NCBI RefSeq assembly: GCF_000196315.1
Contig: NC_014230.1
Coordinates: 2,628,501-2,692,500, forward strand
From: Croceibacter atlanticus HTCC2559
GTDB lineage: Bacteria; Bacteroidota; Bacteroidia; Flavobacteriales; Flavobacteriaceae
DNA length: 64,000 nt
Reading direction: 5' to 3'
Shown here: positions 53,599 through 62,867 of the stretch, piece by piece
How positions within the stretch are numbered: the stretch's first letter is position 1
Layout: every line of letters begins with the position of its first letter
Translations under genes and position numbers: made by a program
The notes under the pieces: generated by a model
Seen by the model: the letters and a program-made list of their open reading frames with translations, nothing else
Database searches by the model: none
Told to the model about the DNA's origin: nothing

Positions 53599-54564
53599 TT
53601 GACACTTCAGAATAAAATTCTTTCCGTAGCAAAAGACACCATTTTAAATGAAGCTAAAGCCGTTGCTCACCTTGAGAGCCTGCTAGATGATTCATTTTCT
53701 AATGCTGTTGAATGTATTTATAACTCAAAAGGACGTGTAATTATTACAGGTATTGGCAAAAGTGCTATTATTGCTACTAAAATTGTTGCTACCTTAAACT
53801 CTACCGGAACTCCAGCAATCTTTATGCACGCTGCAGATGCCATACACGGTGATTTAGGAACTATTCTTGAAGATGATGTGGTTATCTGTATTTCAAAAAG
53901 TGGTAATACACCAGAAATTAAAGTCTTAGTACCATTAATTAAGAACTTTAATAATAAACTTATTGCTATTACAGGTAATAAGGATTCATTTTTAGGACAG
54001 CAAGCAGATTATGTTTTAAACGCATTTGTCGAAAAAGAAGCTTGCCCTAATAACCTTGCACCAACAACAAGTACAACGGCACAATTGGTTATAGGTGATG
54101 CTTTAGCAGTTTGTCTTTTAGACCTACGTGGATTTTCAAGTAAAGACTTTGCCAAATATCATCCTGGTGGTGCATTGGGCAAAAAACTTTATTTACGCGT
54201 AAGTGATATTACCAAAGCAAACCAAAAACCAGAAGTATCTTTAACTACAGACATAAAGAAAGTAATAGTAGAGATTTCTGAAAAAATGTTAGGTGTTACT
54301 GCTGTAACTAAAGACAACAAAATTGTAGGTATTATTACAGACGGAGATTTAAGACGTATGCTCGCAAAAACAGATAATTTTGAAGCGCTCACTGCTCAGG
54401 ATATCATGAGTGAATCTCCAAAAACTATAGATAATGATGCTATGGCTGTTGATGCTATGGATGTTTTGGAAACCAATGGCATCTCACAACTACTTGCCGA
54501 AGAAAACGGTACATATAGCGGCGTTGTACATTTACACAATCTTATTAGAGAAGGTATTATATAA
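53599..54564 (+). CDS. kdsD: D-arabinose-5-phosphate isomerase (KpsF/GutQ family)
   Basis: Makes arabinose 5-phosphate, the precursor of KDO for lipopolysaccharide. 321 residues: an SIS domain (about 1-185) with GIGKSAIIATKI, HGDLGTI and SKSGNTPEI, then two CBS domains (about 200-320, IVGIITDGDLRRML). The start is TTG 53599; no upstream ATG fits. It is followed by tatC with 1-base overlap. Confidence 0.93.
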   Translation: MTLQNKILSVAKDTILNEAKAVAHLESLLDDSFSNAVECIYNSKGRVIITGIGKSAIIATKIVATLNSTGTPAIFMHAADAIHGDLGTILEDDVVICISKSGNTPEIKVLVPLIKNFNNKLIAITGNKDSFLGQQADYVLNAFVEKEACPNNLAPTTSTTAQLVIGDALAVCLLDLRGFSSKDFAKYHPGGALGKKLYLRVSDITKANQKPEVSLTTDIKKVIVEISEKMLGVTAVTKDNKIVGIITDGDLRRMLAKTDNFEALTAQDIMSESPKTIDNDAMAVDAMDVLETNGISQLLAEENGTYSGVVHLHNLIREGII

Positions 54565-55409
54565 TGGCAAAAAAATCTGTTAAAGAAGTCGCGAAAGAAA
54601 TGTCTTTCTTAGATCATCTTGAAGATTTAAGATGGCATCTTATTAGGTGCGTAATTGCTGTTTTAATTTGTGCTACTGCGGCGTTCCTCTCATATAAATT
54701 TTTATTTGATGTTGTTTTACTTGGCCCTAAGAAAGCAGATTTTGTAACCTATGATATTTTATGCCAATTAGCACAACTTGTTCATTTAGATGATAGCTTT
54801 TGTTTTGAAGAGTTACCATTTAGAATACAAAGTAGAAAGGTAGCAGGACAATTCTCTGCTCACATTTGGATGTCTATTACCGCAGGATTTATAGTAGCCT
54901 TTCCTTACATAATTTATCAATTCTGGAAATTTATTTCGCCAGGATTACACCATACAGAACGCAGACACGCACGAGGCTTTATAACGGCCTCATCTATGCT
55001 ATTCTTTTTAGGAGTACTATTTGGTTATTACGTGATCACTCCATTATCTATAAACTTTCTTGGTAGCTACCAAGTAAGTAAAGAGGTGTTTAATGATTTT
55101 GATTTAAGTAGTTATACCGGTTTAGTAAGAGCTTCAGTTTTAGCTAGCGGATTAATATTTCAGTTGCCAATTGTCATTTATTTCTTGACAAAAATAGGTT
55201 TGGTAACTCCAGAATTCTTAAAAACCTATAGAAAGTATGCGTTAGTTATCATCTTGGTAATCTCAGCAGTTATTACGCCTCCAGATATAGCCAGTCAGGT
55301 TATTGTAGCAATTCCTGTACTTATTTTATACGAAGTAAGTATCGTAATTGCAAAATGGGTTGTGCGTAAACAACGAAAAAAAGAACAACAATTAAAAAAG
55401 ACCTCATGA
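54564..55409 (+). CDS. tatC: Sec-independent protein translocase subunit TatC
   Basis: Receptor for twin-arginine signal peptides in the inner membrane. 281 residues with six membrane helices. SFLDHLEDLRWHLIRC at the N terminus and the central FPYIIYQFWKFISPGLHHTERRHARGF are the family core. The first periplasmic loop is longer than in E. coli and carries two Cys. It overlaps kdsD by 1 base and the next gene by 4 bases. No tatA is in the window. Confidence 0.95.
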   Translation: MAKKSVKEVAKEMSFLDHLEDLRWHLIRCVIAVLICATAAFLSYKFLFDVVLLGPKKADFVTYDILCQLAQLVHLDDSFCFEELPFRIQSRKVAGQFSAHIWMSITAGFIVAFPYIIYQFWKFISPGLHHTERRHARGFITASSMLFFLGVLFGYYVITPLSINFLGSYQVSKEVFNDFDLSSYTGLVRASVLASGLIFQLPIVIYFLTKIGLVTPEFLKTYRKYALVIILVISAVITPPDIASQVIVAIPVLILYEVSIVIAKWVVRKQRKKEQQLKKTS

Positions 55410-55756
55410 TAAATATGGTTGATGAGTTCAACTCTTACCGTAGTAAGATGAACGACAAAATCCTTAATGAAGACAACAAAGTCATTAAGAGAATTTTTAA
55501 CCTAGACACCAATGCTTTTGCAGAAGGTGCTTTAGATGTAAAAACAAAAGAGTTATTAGGATTAGTAGCATCTTTAGTTTTACGTTGTGACGATTGTGTA
55601 AAGTACCATTTAGAAAGTAGCTTTAACCAAGGCGTTACCAAAGCACAAATAATGGAAACATTAAGTATTGGTACATTAGTTGGTGGTACAATAGTAATTC
55701 CTCACTTAAGAAGAGCTTATGAGTACTGGGAAATTTTAGAAACCTCTGAAGCATAA
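55406..55756 (+). CDS. Carboxymuconolactone decarboxylase/AhpD-like protein
   Basis: 116 residues. CDDC (Cys61, Cys64) followed by His68 and a helix is the AhpD-type redox motif, so peroxidase-linked alkylhydroperoxidase activity is more likely than decarboxylation. VGGTIVIPHLRRAYEYW closes the domain. It is coupled to tatC by ATGA overlap and precedes lptB by 47 bases. Confidence 0.88.
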   Translation: MINMVDEFNSYRSKMNDKILNEDNKVIKRIFNLDTNAFAEGALDVKTKELLGLVASLVLRCDDCVKYHLESSFNQGVTKAQIMETLSIGTLVGGTIVIPHLRRAYEYWEILETSEA

Positions 55757-55803
55757 TCTAATTGCTATCTTTACGTTTAGTTAGTGATTTAATATAGACA
55801 ACA

Positions 55804-56544
55804 ATGAAATTAAGAGCAGACAATTTAATGAAAGCCTACAAAGGCCGTAAAGTTGTAAAAGGTATTTCTGTTGAAGTAAACCAAGGAGAAATAGTTGGTT
55901 TATTAGGACCTAATGGTGCCGGAAAAACAACCTCGTTCTATATGATAGTTGGCCTAATTAAACCTAACGGCGGAAGCATACATCTAGACCAACAAGATAT
56001 TACTAAATACCCAATGTATAAACGTGCACAGCACGGCATTGGGTATCTAGCTCAAGAAGCTTCTGTATTTAGAAAGCTAAGTATAGAAGATAATATTATG
56101 AGTGTCTTACAACTCACAAAGCTTAATAAGCAGCAACGTGAGGAGAAAATGGAAAGCCTTATAGATGAGTTTAGTCTAAATCATATTAGGACAAACAGAG
56201 GCGATTTATTAAGTGGTGGTGAACGTAGGCGAACAGAAATTGCTCGTGCATTAGCTACAGATCCCAGTTTTATACTTTTAGATGAACCCTTTGCAGGAGT
56301 AGATCCTGTAGCTGTTGAAGACATACAGCGTATTGTAGCGCAGCTTAAAAACAAAAACATAGGTATTCTTATCACAGATCATAATGTTCAAGAGACGTTA
56401 GCCATTACAGATAGAACTTATCTTATGTTTGAAGGAAGCATCTTGAAACATGGCGAACCAGAAGAGTTGGCAGAAGATGAAATGGTACGTAAAGTATACT
56501 TAGGGCAAAACTTTGAGTTACGTAAGAAGAAGTTGTTTACTTAA
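55804..56544 (+). CDS. lptB: LPS export ABC transporter ATPase LptB
   Basis: Powers lipopolysaccharide extraction from the inner membrane with LptF and LptG. 246 residues. Walker A GPNGAGKT, the Q-loop in GYLAQEASVFRKL, signature LLSGGERRR and Walker B FILLDEPFAGVDP are typical of LptB. A near-consensus -7 box (TATCTTTA at 55766-55773) may give separate expression. It follows kdsD, tatC and the AhpD-like gene, so the block mixes LPS and membrane biogenesis. Confidence 0.95.
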   Translation: MKLRADNLMKAYKGRKVVKGISVEVNQGEIVGLLGPNGAGKTTSFYMIVGLIKPNGGSIHLDQQDITKYPMYKRAQHGIGYLAQEASVFRKLSIEDNIMSVLQLTKLNKQQREEKMESLIDEFSLNHIRTNRGDLLSGGERRRTEIARALATDPSFILLDEPFAGVDPVAVEDIQRIVAQLKNKNIGILITDHNVQETLAITDRTYLMFEGSILKHGEPEELAEDEMVRKVYLGQNFELRKKKLFT

Positions 56545-56636
56545 TAAATACTACTACTATCAAAATTCTCTTTTTTTTAAGACATCTAAGTGAGTAAGAT
56601 TTAAATAAATCAGATTACTCATAGCAAAATGTATGA

Positions 56637-56822
56637 TTATTTTTTACGGTTCTTCTTAGACAAAAAGTAAAGTACAGCTCCAGAAAACAATCCAGCGACT
56701 ATTGAAGTAATTAAAATTGCCGGCCATTTCTCTGCAAAGACTTCTCGTTGTAAAAAGTAATTAAATCCAAAATAAACTACTATAAATATAACAACGTATA
56801 GGACTAAAGATTTTTTAGGCAT
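56637..56822 (-). CDS. Small two-helix membrane protein
   Basis: 61 residues with two hydrophobic segments (about 5-22 and 34-54) and a Lys/Arg-rich C terminus, giving a hairpin topology with both ends inside. It overlaps the pssA stop by 8 bases, so it is co-translated with it. I do not recognise the family. Confidence 0.65.
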   Translation of the reverse strand: MPKKSLVLYVVIFIVVYFGFNYFLQREVFAEKWPAILITSIVAGLFSGAVLYFLSKKNRKK

Positions 56823-57555
56823 GAGATGGTTTTTTAAAGAATGAAATTAAAATATAGCTTAACATAATAATTGGAATAGCTATAAACTTTAAAAACACAA
56901 TTAGCAATATACACAATAGCAAGAATCCAAATCTTGTTTTATTTCCATCTAATTTGAAGTTCTTAAATTTAAGAGCAAATAATTCTAAATTAGCATTTAA
57001 TAAAAAGCAGCTTAAAACTGTAAAAGCAAATAAGAACCACATATTAGTAAATAGCTCAACAAATATTTCTACAGGTTGGTATTCTAATATTAGCGGCAAA
57101 CTTAAAACTAACAATGCATTGGCAGGAGTTGGTAATCCTATAAAACTATCTGTCTGTCTATCATCTACATTAAAATTAGCTAACCTGTAACAAGACGCTA
57201 ACGTAATCGCTAAGCCGATAAATGATAACATCGGGTATTCGAAAATATGATTTTCAACATCCCAACTTCCATAAAAACCATCTTTAGATACCAGAGCGTT
57301 ATTTAATAGTTGCACCATTACAATGCCTGGAACTAATCCACTTGTAACCATATCTGCCAAAGAATCTAACTGTAAACCTAATTCACTTTTTGCATTAAGA
57401 AGTCTTGCTGCAAGACCGTCAAAGAAATCAAAGAAAATACCTATAGCTACAAACAAAGCTGCAAGCACCAAATGGTTTTGTACTGCAAGGATTGTTGCAA
57501 TGCTTCCGCACAATAAATTTAATAGTGTAATTAGGTTAGGTATTTGCTTAGTCAT
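56815..57555 (-). CDS. pssA: CDP-diacylglycerol-serine O-phosphatidyltransferase
   Basis: Makes phosphatidylserine, the precursor of phosphatidylethanolamine. 246 residues, about seven membrane helices. The CDP-alcohol phosphotransferase motif DG-x2-AR-x8-G-x3-D-x3-D is seen in DGLAARLLNAKSELGLQLDSLAD. The specific substrate is inferred from length and family form (PssA type). The small membrane protein follows with an overlap. Confidence 0.92.
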   Translation of the reverse strand: MTKQIPNLITLLNLLCGSIATILAVQNHLVLAALFVAIGIFFDFFDGLAARLLNAKSELGLQLDSLADMVTSGLVPGIVMVQLLNNALVSKDGFYGSWDVENHIFEYPMLSFIGLAITLASCYRLANFNVDDRQTDSFIGLPTPANALLVLSLPLILEYQPVEIFVELFTNMWFLFAFTVLSCFLLNANLELFALKFKNFKLDGNKTRFGFLLLCILLIVFLKFIAIPIIMLSYILISFFKKPSHA

Positions 57556-57686
57556 TTAGGATAATTATAGTTACAATGTAAAAATAGCAAAGTATTTTCG
57601 TCTTATAACAACCAAAGGCAATATTGCCTCGTAATTAGAGTTATAGAATTGTATTTTTTTCAGCATATTTGCCTAAAATCATCATA

Positions 57687-58793
57687 TTGCGCCATAGTTT
57701 TACTTTCTTTTTAATTTTAGTATCTGTTACACTTAGTGCACAGACCACACGTAAATACTCCAATGAATTTTTAAATATTGGTGTTGATGCTGCTGCTTTT
57801 GGTATGGGTAATGCTGTTACGGCACTTAGTAATGATGTAAATTCTGGTTATTGGAATCCAGCTGGCTTAGTTAATATTAATGATTGGGAAGTTTCTGGAA
57901 TGCATGCCAGCTACTTTGCAAACATTGCTAATTATGATTACCTGGCGGTTGCAAAACCTTTAGATAATGAAAGTGCAATTGGGTTTAGTGTCATACGTTT
58001 TGGTGTTGATGATATTTTAAACACCACACAATTAATAGACGACCAAGGAAACATAAATTATGATAGGATAAGCTTATTCTCAACTGCAGATTACGCTTTT
58101 ACGTTTTCTTATGCAAGACAGCTAAAGATACCTGGTTTTAGTTATGGTGTAAATGCTAAAGTAATTCGCCGTATTATTGGAGACTTTGCGAATTCTTGGG
58201 GTTTTGGTTTAGATGCAGGTATTCAGCTTGAAAGAAACAACTGGAAATTTGGTTTTATGGCGCGTGATATTACAACAACATTTAATGCTTGGAGTATAGA
58301 TGAAGAAGAGTATGCTACTGTACAAAATGCTGTAGAAGGCCAAAACCAAGAACTTCCTGAAAATACAGAGATCACGCTTCCTAAATTACAATTAGGTATT
58401 GCAAAAAGCATGACGATTAGATACGATTTTGATGTAAAAGCAGAATTAGATTTAAATATGCGCTTTGCAGAAACTAATGATATTATTTCAACCTCAGCAT
58501 TTAGCATCTCTCCAGCATTTGGTTTTGAAGTAGGTTATATAAACCTTGTTTACTTAAGAGGTGGCGTTAATAATTTTCAAAATATTGAAACTTTAGAAGG
58601 CGCACCAAATGATCCAGATTTTGAAGGTGAGTTTCAAGGTGATGAACGTATTGGATTTCAGCCAAGTTTTGGTGTTGGATTTAAATACAGAGGTATTCAG
58701 GTAGATTATGCTTTTACAGACATTGGTGATCAAAGTGCTGCTCTTTACTCTAACGTTTTTTCTTTAAAGGTAAGTTTAGATTCCTTTAGGTAA
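57687..58793 (+). CDS. PorV/PorQ-family outer-membrane protein
   Basis: About 368 residues from TTG 57687, giving a normal signal peptide (RHSFTFFLILVSVTLSAQ). An earlier TTG at 57669 overlaps a CATATTTG box and adds six residues of no use. The mature protein is a beta barrel of the FadL-like type, starting with FLNIGVDAAAFGMGNAVTALSNDVNSGYWNPAGL, the PorV/PorQ hallmark. Relatives act in T9SS attachment of cargo; this one lies next to lnt, not with other T9SS genes, so it may be a paralogue. Confidence 0.82.
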   Translation: MRHSFTFFLILVSVTLSAQTTRKYSNEFLNIGVDAAAFGMGNAVTALSNDVNSGYWNPAGLVNINDWEVSGMHASYFANIANYDYLAVAKPLDNESAIGFSVIRFGVDDILNTTQLIDDQGNINYDRISLFSTADYAFTFSYARQLKIPGFSYGVNAKVIRRIIGDFANSWGFGLDAGIQLERNNWKFGFMARDITTTFNAWSIDEEEYATVQNAVEGQNQELPENTEITLPKLQLGIAKSMTIRYDFDVKAELDLNMRFAETNDIISTSAFSISPAFGFEVGYINLVYLRGGVNNFQNIETLEGAPNDPDFEGEFQGDERIGFQPSFGVGFKYRGIQVDYAFTDIGDQSAALYSNVFSLKVSLDSFR

Positions 58794-58809
58794 TGGGATT
58801 ACCTTTTGC

Positions 58810-58817
58810 TATTTTTG
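58810..58817 (+). promoter_or_regulatory. -7 box of lnt
   Basis: TATTTTTG, an exact TAnnTTTG match, 21 bases before ATG 58839. Confidence 0.45.
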
Positions 58818-58838
58818 AGAGGATTTCAAATTAAATAG

Positions 58839-60422
58839 ATGAGACACCTCATACTTTCTCTACTCTCTGGAGTTTTGTTAGCTTTAGCTTGGCCAACATA
58901 CGGTATACCACAATTACTATTTTTTGCTTTTGTACCATTACTCATTGTAATTCATGAACGCAGTGCATCTCAAAAAAAATCTGGCTGGTTAATTTTAGGT
59001 TTGTCATACCTATCATTCTTTATTTGGAATATTGTAAGCACGTATTGGCTCTACTACTCTACGCCTTTCGGTATGTGGTTTGCTGTATTAGTAAACACAC
59101 TTTTAATGGCTTTGGTGTTTTTATTTTATTACAAAATAACCAAACGATTAGATTTTAAGAAAAGCGCACTATTTCTCGTACTGCTTTGGATATCATTTGA
59201 ATACCTTCACCTACAATGGGAATTTTCTTGGCCTTGGTTAAACTTAGGAAATGCATTTGCAGAATATACATCGTGGATTCAATGGTATGAGTACACAGGT
59301 GCTTTTGGAGGAACGTTATGGGTTTGGATAGGAAATTTTATTATCTTTAAAGCAACGTTGCTTTACCTTAAATATAAAGAGACTAAACTTATCTTAAATG
59401 GTGCGATAAAGTTAATGGCTTGTATAGGTTTACCATTACTTGTATCTGTAATCATTTTAAAAACTTACAAAACATCTACTAAAACTGCAGAGGTTGTTAT
59501 TTTACAGCCTAATATAGATCCTTACAACGAGAAATATAACATTACAGATAGCAACATACAAACACTCCTTACTACTTTAGCAGAAGAGCGAGTTACAGAT
59601 AGTACGGCTTTAGTTTTAGCACCTGAGACAGTATTTGCAGACAATACACCACTTTCTAAAATAAACTATTCACCAGCTTATCAATTTGGAAAAACAATGG
59701 TGAGTAAGCACTATAAACTAAGCATACTTTCTGGCATTTCTATGTATGATTATTTTACTGAAAGTTCTAGAGTAACACCACAATCTAATAGTCATCCTAA
59801 AGGTGGTTGGTTTGATGATTATAACTCTGCTTATATGATGAATACAAGTAAAGATATTCAGCTTTATCATAAATCTAAACTTGTAGTTGGCGTAGAGAAT
59901 TTTCCGTATCAAGGACTATTAAAACCGCTACTTGGTGATGTTATGTTAGATTTAGGCGGTACAGTAGCAATGAAAACGACACAAGAAGATAGAGAAGCTT
60001 TTACTTTAAATTACAATATAAAAACAGCTCCTATAATTTGCTATGAGTCTATTTATGGTGAATTTGTAACGGGTTACGTAAGAAACGGAGCTCAGTTTTT
60101 AAGTATTATAACCAATGATGCATGGTGGAGCAATACTCAAGGTCATAAGCAGCATTTTAATTACGCAAGATTAAGAGCTATAGAAACTAGACGAAGTATT
60201 GCTAGAAGTGCTAATACTGGAATTTCTGGTTTTATTTCTGAAACTGGAGAGGTTTTAGAAACTTTAGGATATGAGAAGCAAGGAAGCATTAAAGGCACTG
60301 TTACCCTAAATGATACTATGACATTTTATGTAAAATATGGTGATTATATAGCACGAACATCTGCCTTTGTCTTAATTTTCCTTTTCTTATACGCTATAAC
60401 AAGAAGGCGTGGCGAAGTCTAA
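58839..60422 (+). CDS. lnt: Apolipoprotein N-acyltransferase
   Basis: Adds the third acyl chain to the N-terminal Cys of lipoproteins, completing their maturation. 527 residues: an N-terminal bundle of helices (to about 215) then a nitrilase-like periplasmic domain with the Glu-Lys-Cys triad in LAPETVF, HKSKLVVGVE and PIICYES, and a last C-terminal helix. This fits the large number of lipoproteins in the window. Confidence 0.95.
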   Translation: MRHLILSLLSGVLLALAWPTYGIPQLLFFAFVPLLIVIHERSASQKKSGWLILGLSYLSFFIWNIVSTYWLYYSTPFGMWFAVLVNTLLMALVFLFYYKITKRLDFKKSALFLVLLWISFEYLHLQWEFSWPWLNLGNAFAEYTSWIQWYEYTGAFGGTLWVWIGNFIIFKATLLYLKYKETKLILNGAIKLMACIGLPLLVSVIILKTYKTSTKTAEVVILQPNIDPYNEKYNITDSNIQTLLTTLAEERVTDSTALVLAPETVFADNTPLSKINYSPAYQFGKTMVSKHYKLSILSGISMYDYFTESSRVTPQSNSHPKGGWFDDYNSAYMMNTSKDIQLYHKSKLVVGVENFPYQGLLKPLLGDVMLDLGGTVAMKTTQEDREAFTLNYNIKTAPIICYESIYGEFVTGYVRNGAQFLSIITNDAWWSNTQGHKQHFNYARLRAIETRRSIARSANTGISGFISETGEVLETLGYEKQGSIKGTVTLNDTMTFYVKYGDYIARTSAFVLIFLFLYAITRRRGEV

Positions 60423-60431
60423 ATTAACAAC

Positions 60432-61826
60432 CTATTGTCCTCTATAAAATATTATAGTGCTTAACGTTTTAAGTACAATGCTTATATCTAAATAAACACT
60501 TCTGTGTTTTATATAATAAAGATCATACTGCAGTTTTTCTAGACTGTCTGCATAAGATGATCCGTAAGATGTATTTACTTGGGCCCAACCTGTTAAACCT
60601 GGTTTTACAACGTGTCTAGTTTCATAAAAAGGGATTATGGATGATAGTTCTTTCACAAACATTGGTCGTTCTGGTCTAGGACCAATAATACTCATGTGTC
60701 CTAATATAATATTATAAAACTGAGGAATTTCATCTATTCTTGACCGTCTTAAAAACTTTCCGAATGGAGTTGTTCTAGTATCATTTTTTTTTGCCCATTG
60801 TGCCCCAGAAACTTCAGCATCTACAACCATAGTTCTTAATTTCATTATCTTAAATGGCTTTCCATTTTTCCCTATACGTTCTTGTATGTAAAATAAAGGG
60901 CCTCGATTGGCTACTAAATTTCCTATGAGGATAAAAGGCAATAATATAGTAGATAGTAAAATACCTAAAACTGAAACTAGAACATCAAAAAGGCGATGAT
61001 AAAACAAGTAGAATTTATTTTGATTACTTCTACTAAAAGGGAAAAATTTATAAAAATCTTTATCTATATGCTGTACAGGTATTCTATGAGTTACTTCTTC
61101 ATATACCTGTGTATATTCTCTAATAGGGAAACCATCTTCTAGAAGAGTTATTAACTTATTATATAGCGGCAACATTACACCTTCTGTATAAGAACTTGCT
61201 ACTACAATTTCATTTATATGATATTGCTTTATGGCATCATCTATAACGTTAACATCTATCTGAACTAAATTTTTAAATTCTGATTGTTCGTCATTATTAA
61301 TATCTGTATTCACATATCCAATTACTTGATAGTTAGGATCACTTTTTTGTAATGCCTCAGCAATTAGCTCTATATCAAAAGAATCGCCTACCACTAAAAT
61401 ACGTTTGAAAAACCTAGGTGCAGAAATTAACTTTATGTAAGCCAATCTCCATATAAAGAGTGTAAATGTTATAATACCGAAAAACACTAAAATTTGTAAT
61501 CGGTTACTAGGAAGTTTAGGTGTATAAAAAGGAGTAAAAAGATAAAGTAATACTGTTAGTGAAACAGCTGCAAATATATTCTTGACGGTTTTTTGAAGAT
61601 TACTTGCTTTTTGAAGGTTGTAGAGTTCAAATATAGTAGAAAACACAAGTAAATAAACACACAGTACAATAGACCACACCCAATGTTCTTCACTTATATT
61701 AAAATACTCTAAATCAAACAACTCACTAACCAAATAAAGACTAGAAAGTACTAAAAGAACATCAAATATTCTTAATAAAACTTTACGCTCAGATATTTCG
61801 AAATGAATAGTTGTAGGTTTAGGCAT
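60432..61826 (-). CDS. Initiating sugar-1-phosphate transferase (WcaJ/WbaP type)
   Basis: 464 residues. Four N-terminal membrane helices, a Rossmann-like cytoplasmic domain (ILVVGDSFDIELIAEAL), a further helix and the C-terminal bacterial sugar transferase domain (PLFYIQERIGKNGKPFKIMKLRTMV, RRSRIDEIPQFYNI, GPRPERP, GLTGWAQV). It transfers a hexose-1-phosphate to undecaprenyl phosphate to start an exopolysaccharide or O-antigen unit; the sugar is not decided by sequence. It has its own -7 box, TATATTTG. Confidence 0.93.
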   Translation of the reverse strand: MPKPTTIHFEISERKVLLRIFDVLLVLSSLYLVSELFDLEYFNISEEHWVWSIVLCVYLLVFSTIFELYNLQKASNLQKTVKNIFAAVSLTVLLYLFTPFYTPKLPSNRLQILVFFGIITFTLFIWRLAYIKLISAPRFFKRILVVGDSFDIELIAEALQKSDPNYQVIGYVNTDINNDEQSEFKNLVQIDVNVIDDAIKQYHINEIVVASSYTEGVMLPLYNKLITLLEDGFPIREYTQVYEEVTHRIPVQHIDKDFYKFFPFSRSNQNKFYLFYHRLFDVLVSVLGILLSTILLPFILIGNLVANRGPLFYIQERIGKNGKPFKIMKLRTMVVDAEVSGAQWAKKNDTRTTPFGKFLRRSRIDEIPQFYNIILGHMSIIGPRPERPMFVKELSSIIPFYETRHVVKPGLTGWAQVNTSYGSSYADSLEKLQYDLYYIKHRSVYLDISIVLKTLSTIIFYRGQ

Positions 61827-61843
61827 TTCATTTAGTTGGGATT

Positions 61844-61851
61844 CAAATATA
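61844..61851 (-). promoter_or_regulatory. -7 box of the sugar transferase gene
   Basis: TATATTTG on the minus strand, an exact match, in the 30-base gap after the upstream glycosyltransferase stop; the leader would be about 14 bases. Confidence 0.45.
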
Positions 61852-61856
61852 ACATT

Positions 61857-62867
61857 TTAAGTAAAGAGTTTTTGCCAATTAAGCTTAACGATTTGCCAAT
61901 CATAGTTAGAAACTTTTTCTCTTGCGTGTATTGATAATTCCTGAGCTTTTGTTGGGTTTTCAACTAAGGAAACAATTGCATCTATAAAATGTGTGGGATT
62001 ATTAGCCGGAACTAATATTCCATCTTCAACATTATTTATCAAATATGGTAATCCTCCAACATTTGTCGAGATTACGGGTAAACCAAGAGCCATAGCTTCT
62101 ATTACACTTACTGGTGTATTATCAAAATTTGTAGTGTTTATAAAGATGTTATAATTATTAGAAAGCTCTCTCCATTCTTGCTTTGTTAATTGCCCTGTAA
62201 ATTTTACATTTAAATTTAACTGCTCTGCATAGGCTTTGCAATTTTGTAAACTACCATCTTTCTCTGGCCCAACCATACACAGTGTAGCTTCTGGATATTT
62301 ACTTTTAATAGCACTAAAAATTTTAATAGCAAGTTTGGGATTGTAAATTTTTACAAAAGATCTTACCCAAAGTAATTTTGGAATATCAATTGGTTTAGGA
62401 GTGAACTCATAATCTTTTAAAGAAATACTATTAGGAATGTATAAGACATTATTAAAATTATGAACGTTAAAAGCGTCTTTTAAATATTTTGATGGCGCTA
62501 TATTTACGTGAGCATTTTTAAATAATAAATTAGAAAGTTTTTTAGATTTTACAAGCCTTTGTGGTAGGTTGCCACCTCTTAAAATAGGAATGTATTTTAT
62601 CTTTATAAGCTTAGCTAATAGACCACATAGAAAAGCAAAATAAAAATTTTGAGTACTGTAGGTATCTATTAAAATAAAATCAACACTATTTCTATATCTA
62701 AGTATTGTAAAAAACATTTTTAAAAGTCTTAGATATTTATTTTTTATTGAAGAAACTGCAGTTACCTTAAAGCCTAATTCTTCAAATTTTTTAGAATAAA
62801 CATCTACACCACTAGGTGTGTAACCGTGCTGCTGAAGTTTGTTTCCTACGTAAAGGAGATGTTTCAT
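61857..62867 (-). CDS. GT4-type glycosyltransferase
   Basis: 336 residues with GT-B fold. The N-terminal HLLYVGNKLQQHGYTPSGVD gives the acceptor domain. The C-terminal nucleotide-sugar domain has KLLWVRSFVKIYNPKLAI, MVGPEKDGS, and INTTNFDNTPVSVIEAMALGLPVISTNVGG with the E-x7-E-type GT4 motif. It acts on a cell-surface polysaccharide. The first 56 bases overlap the 3' end of the ligase gene upstream. Confidence 0.92.
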   Translation of the reverse strand: MKHLLYVGNKLQQHGYTPSGVDVYSKKFEELGFKVTAVSSIKNKYLRLLKMFFTILRYRNSVDFILIDTYSTQNFYFAFLCGLLAKLIKIKYIPILRGGNLPQRLVKSKKLSNLLFKNAHVNIAPSKYLKDAFNVHNFNNVLYIPNSISLKDYEFTPKPIDIPKLLWVRSFVKIYNPKLAIKIFSAIKSKYPEATLCMVGPEKDGSLQNCKAYAEQLNLNVKFTGQLTKQEWRELSNNYNIFINTTNFDNTPVSVIEAMALGLPVISTNVGGLPYLINNVEDGILVPANNPTHFIDAIVSLVENPTKAQELSIHAREKVSNYDWQIVKLNWQKLFT

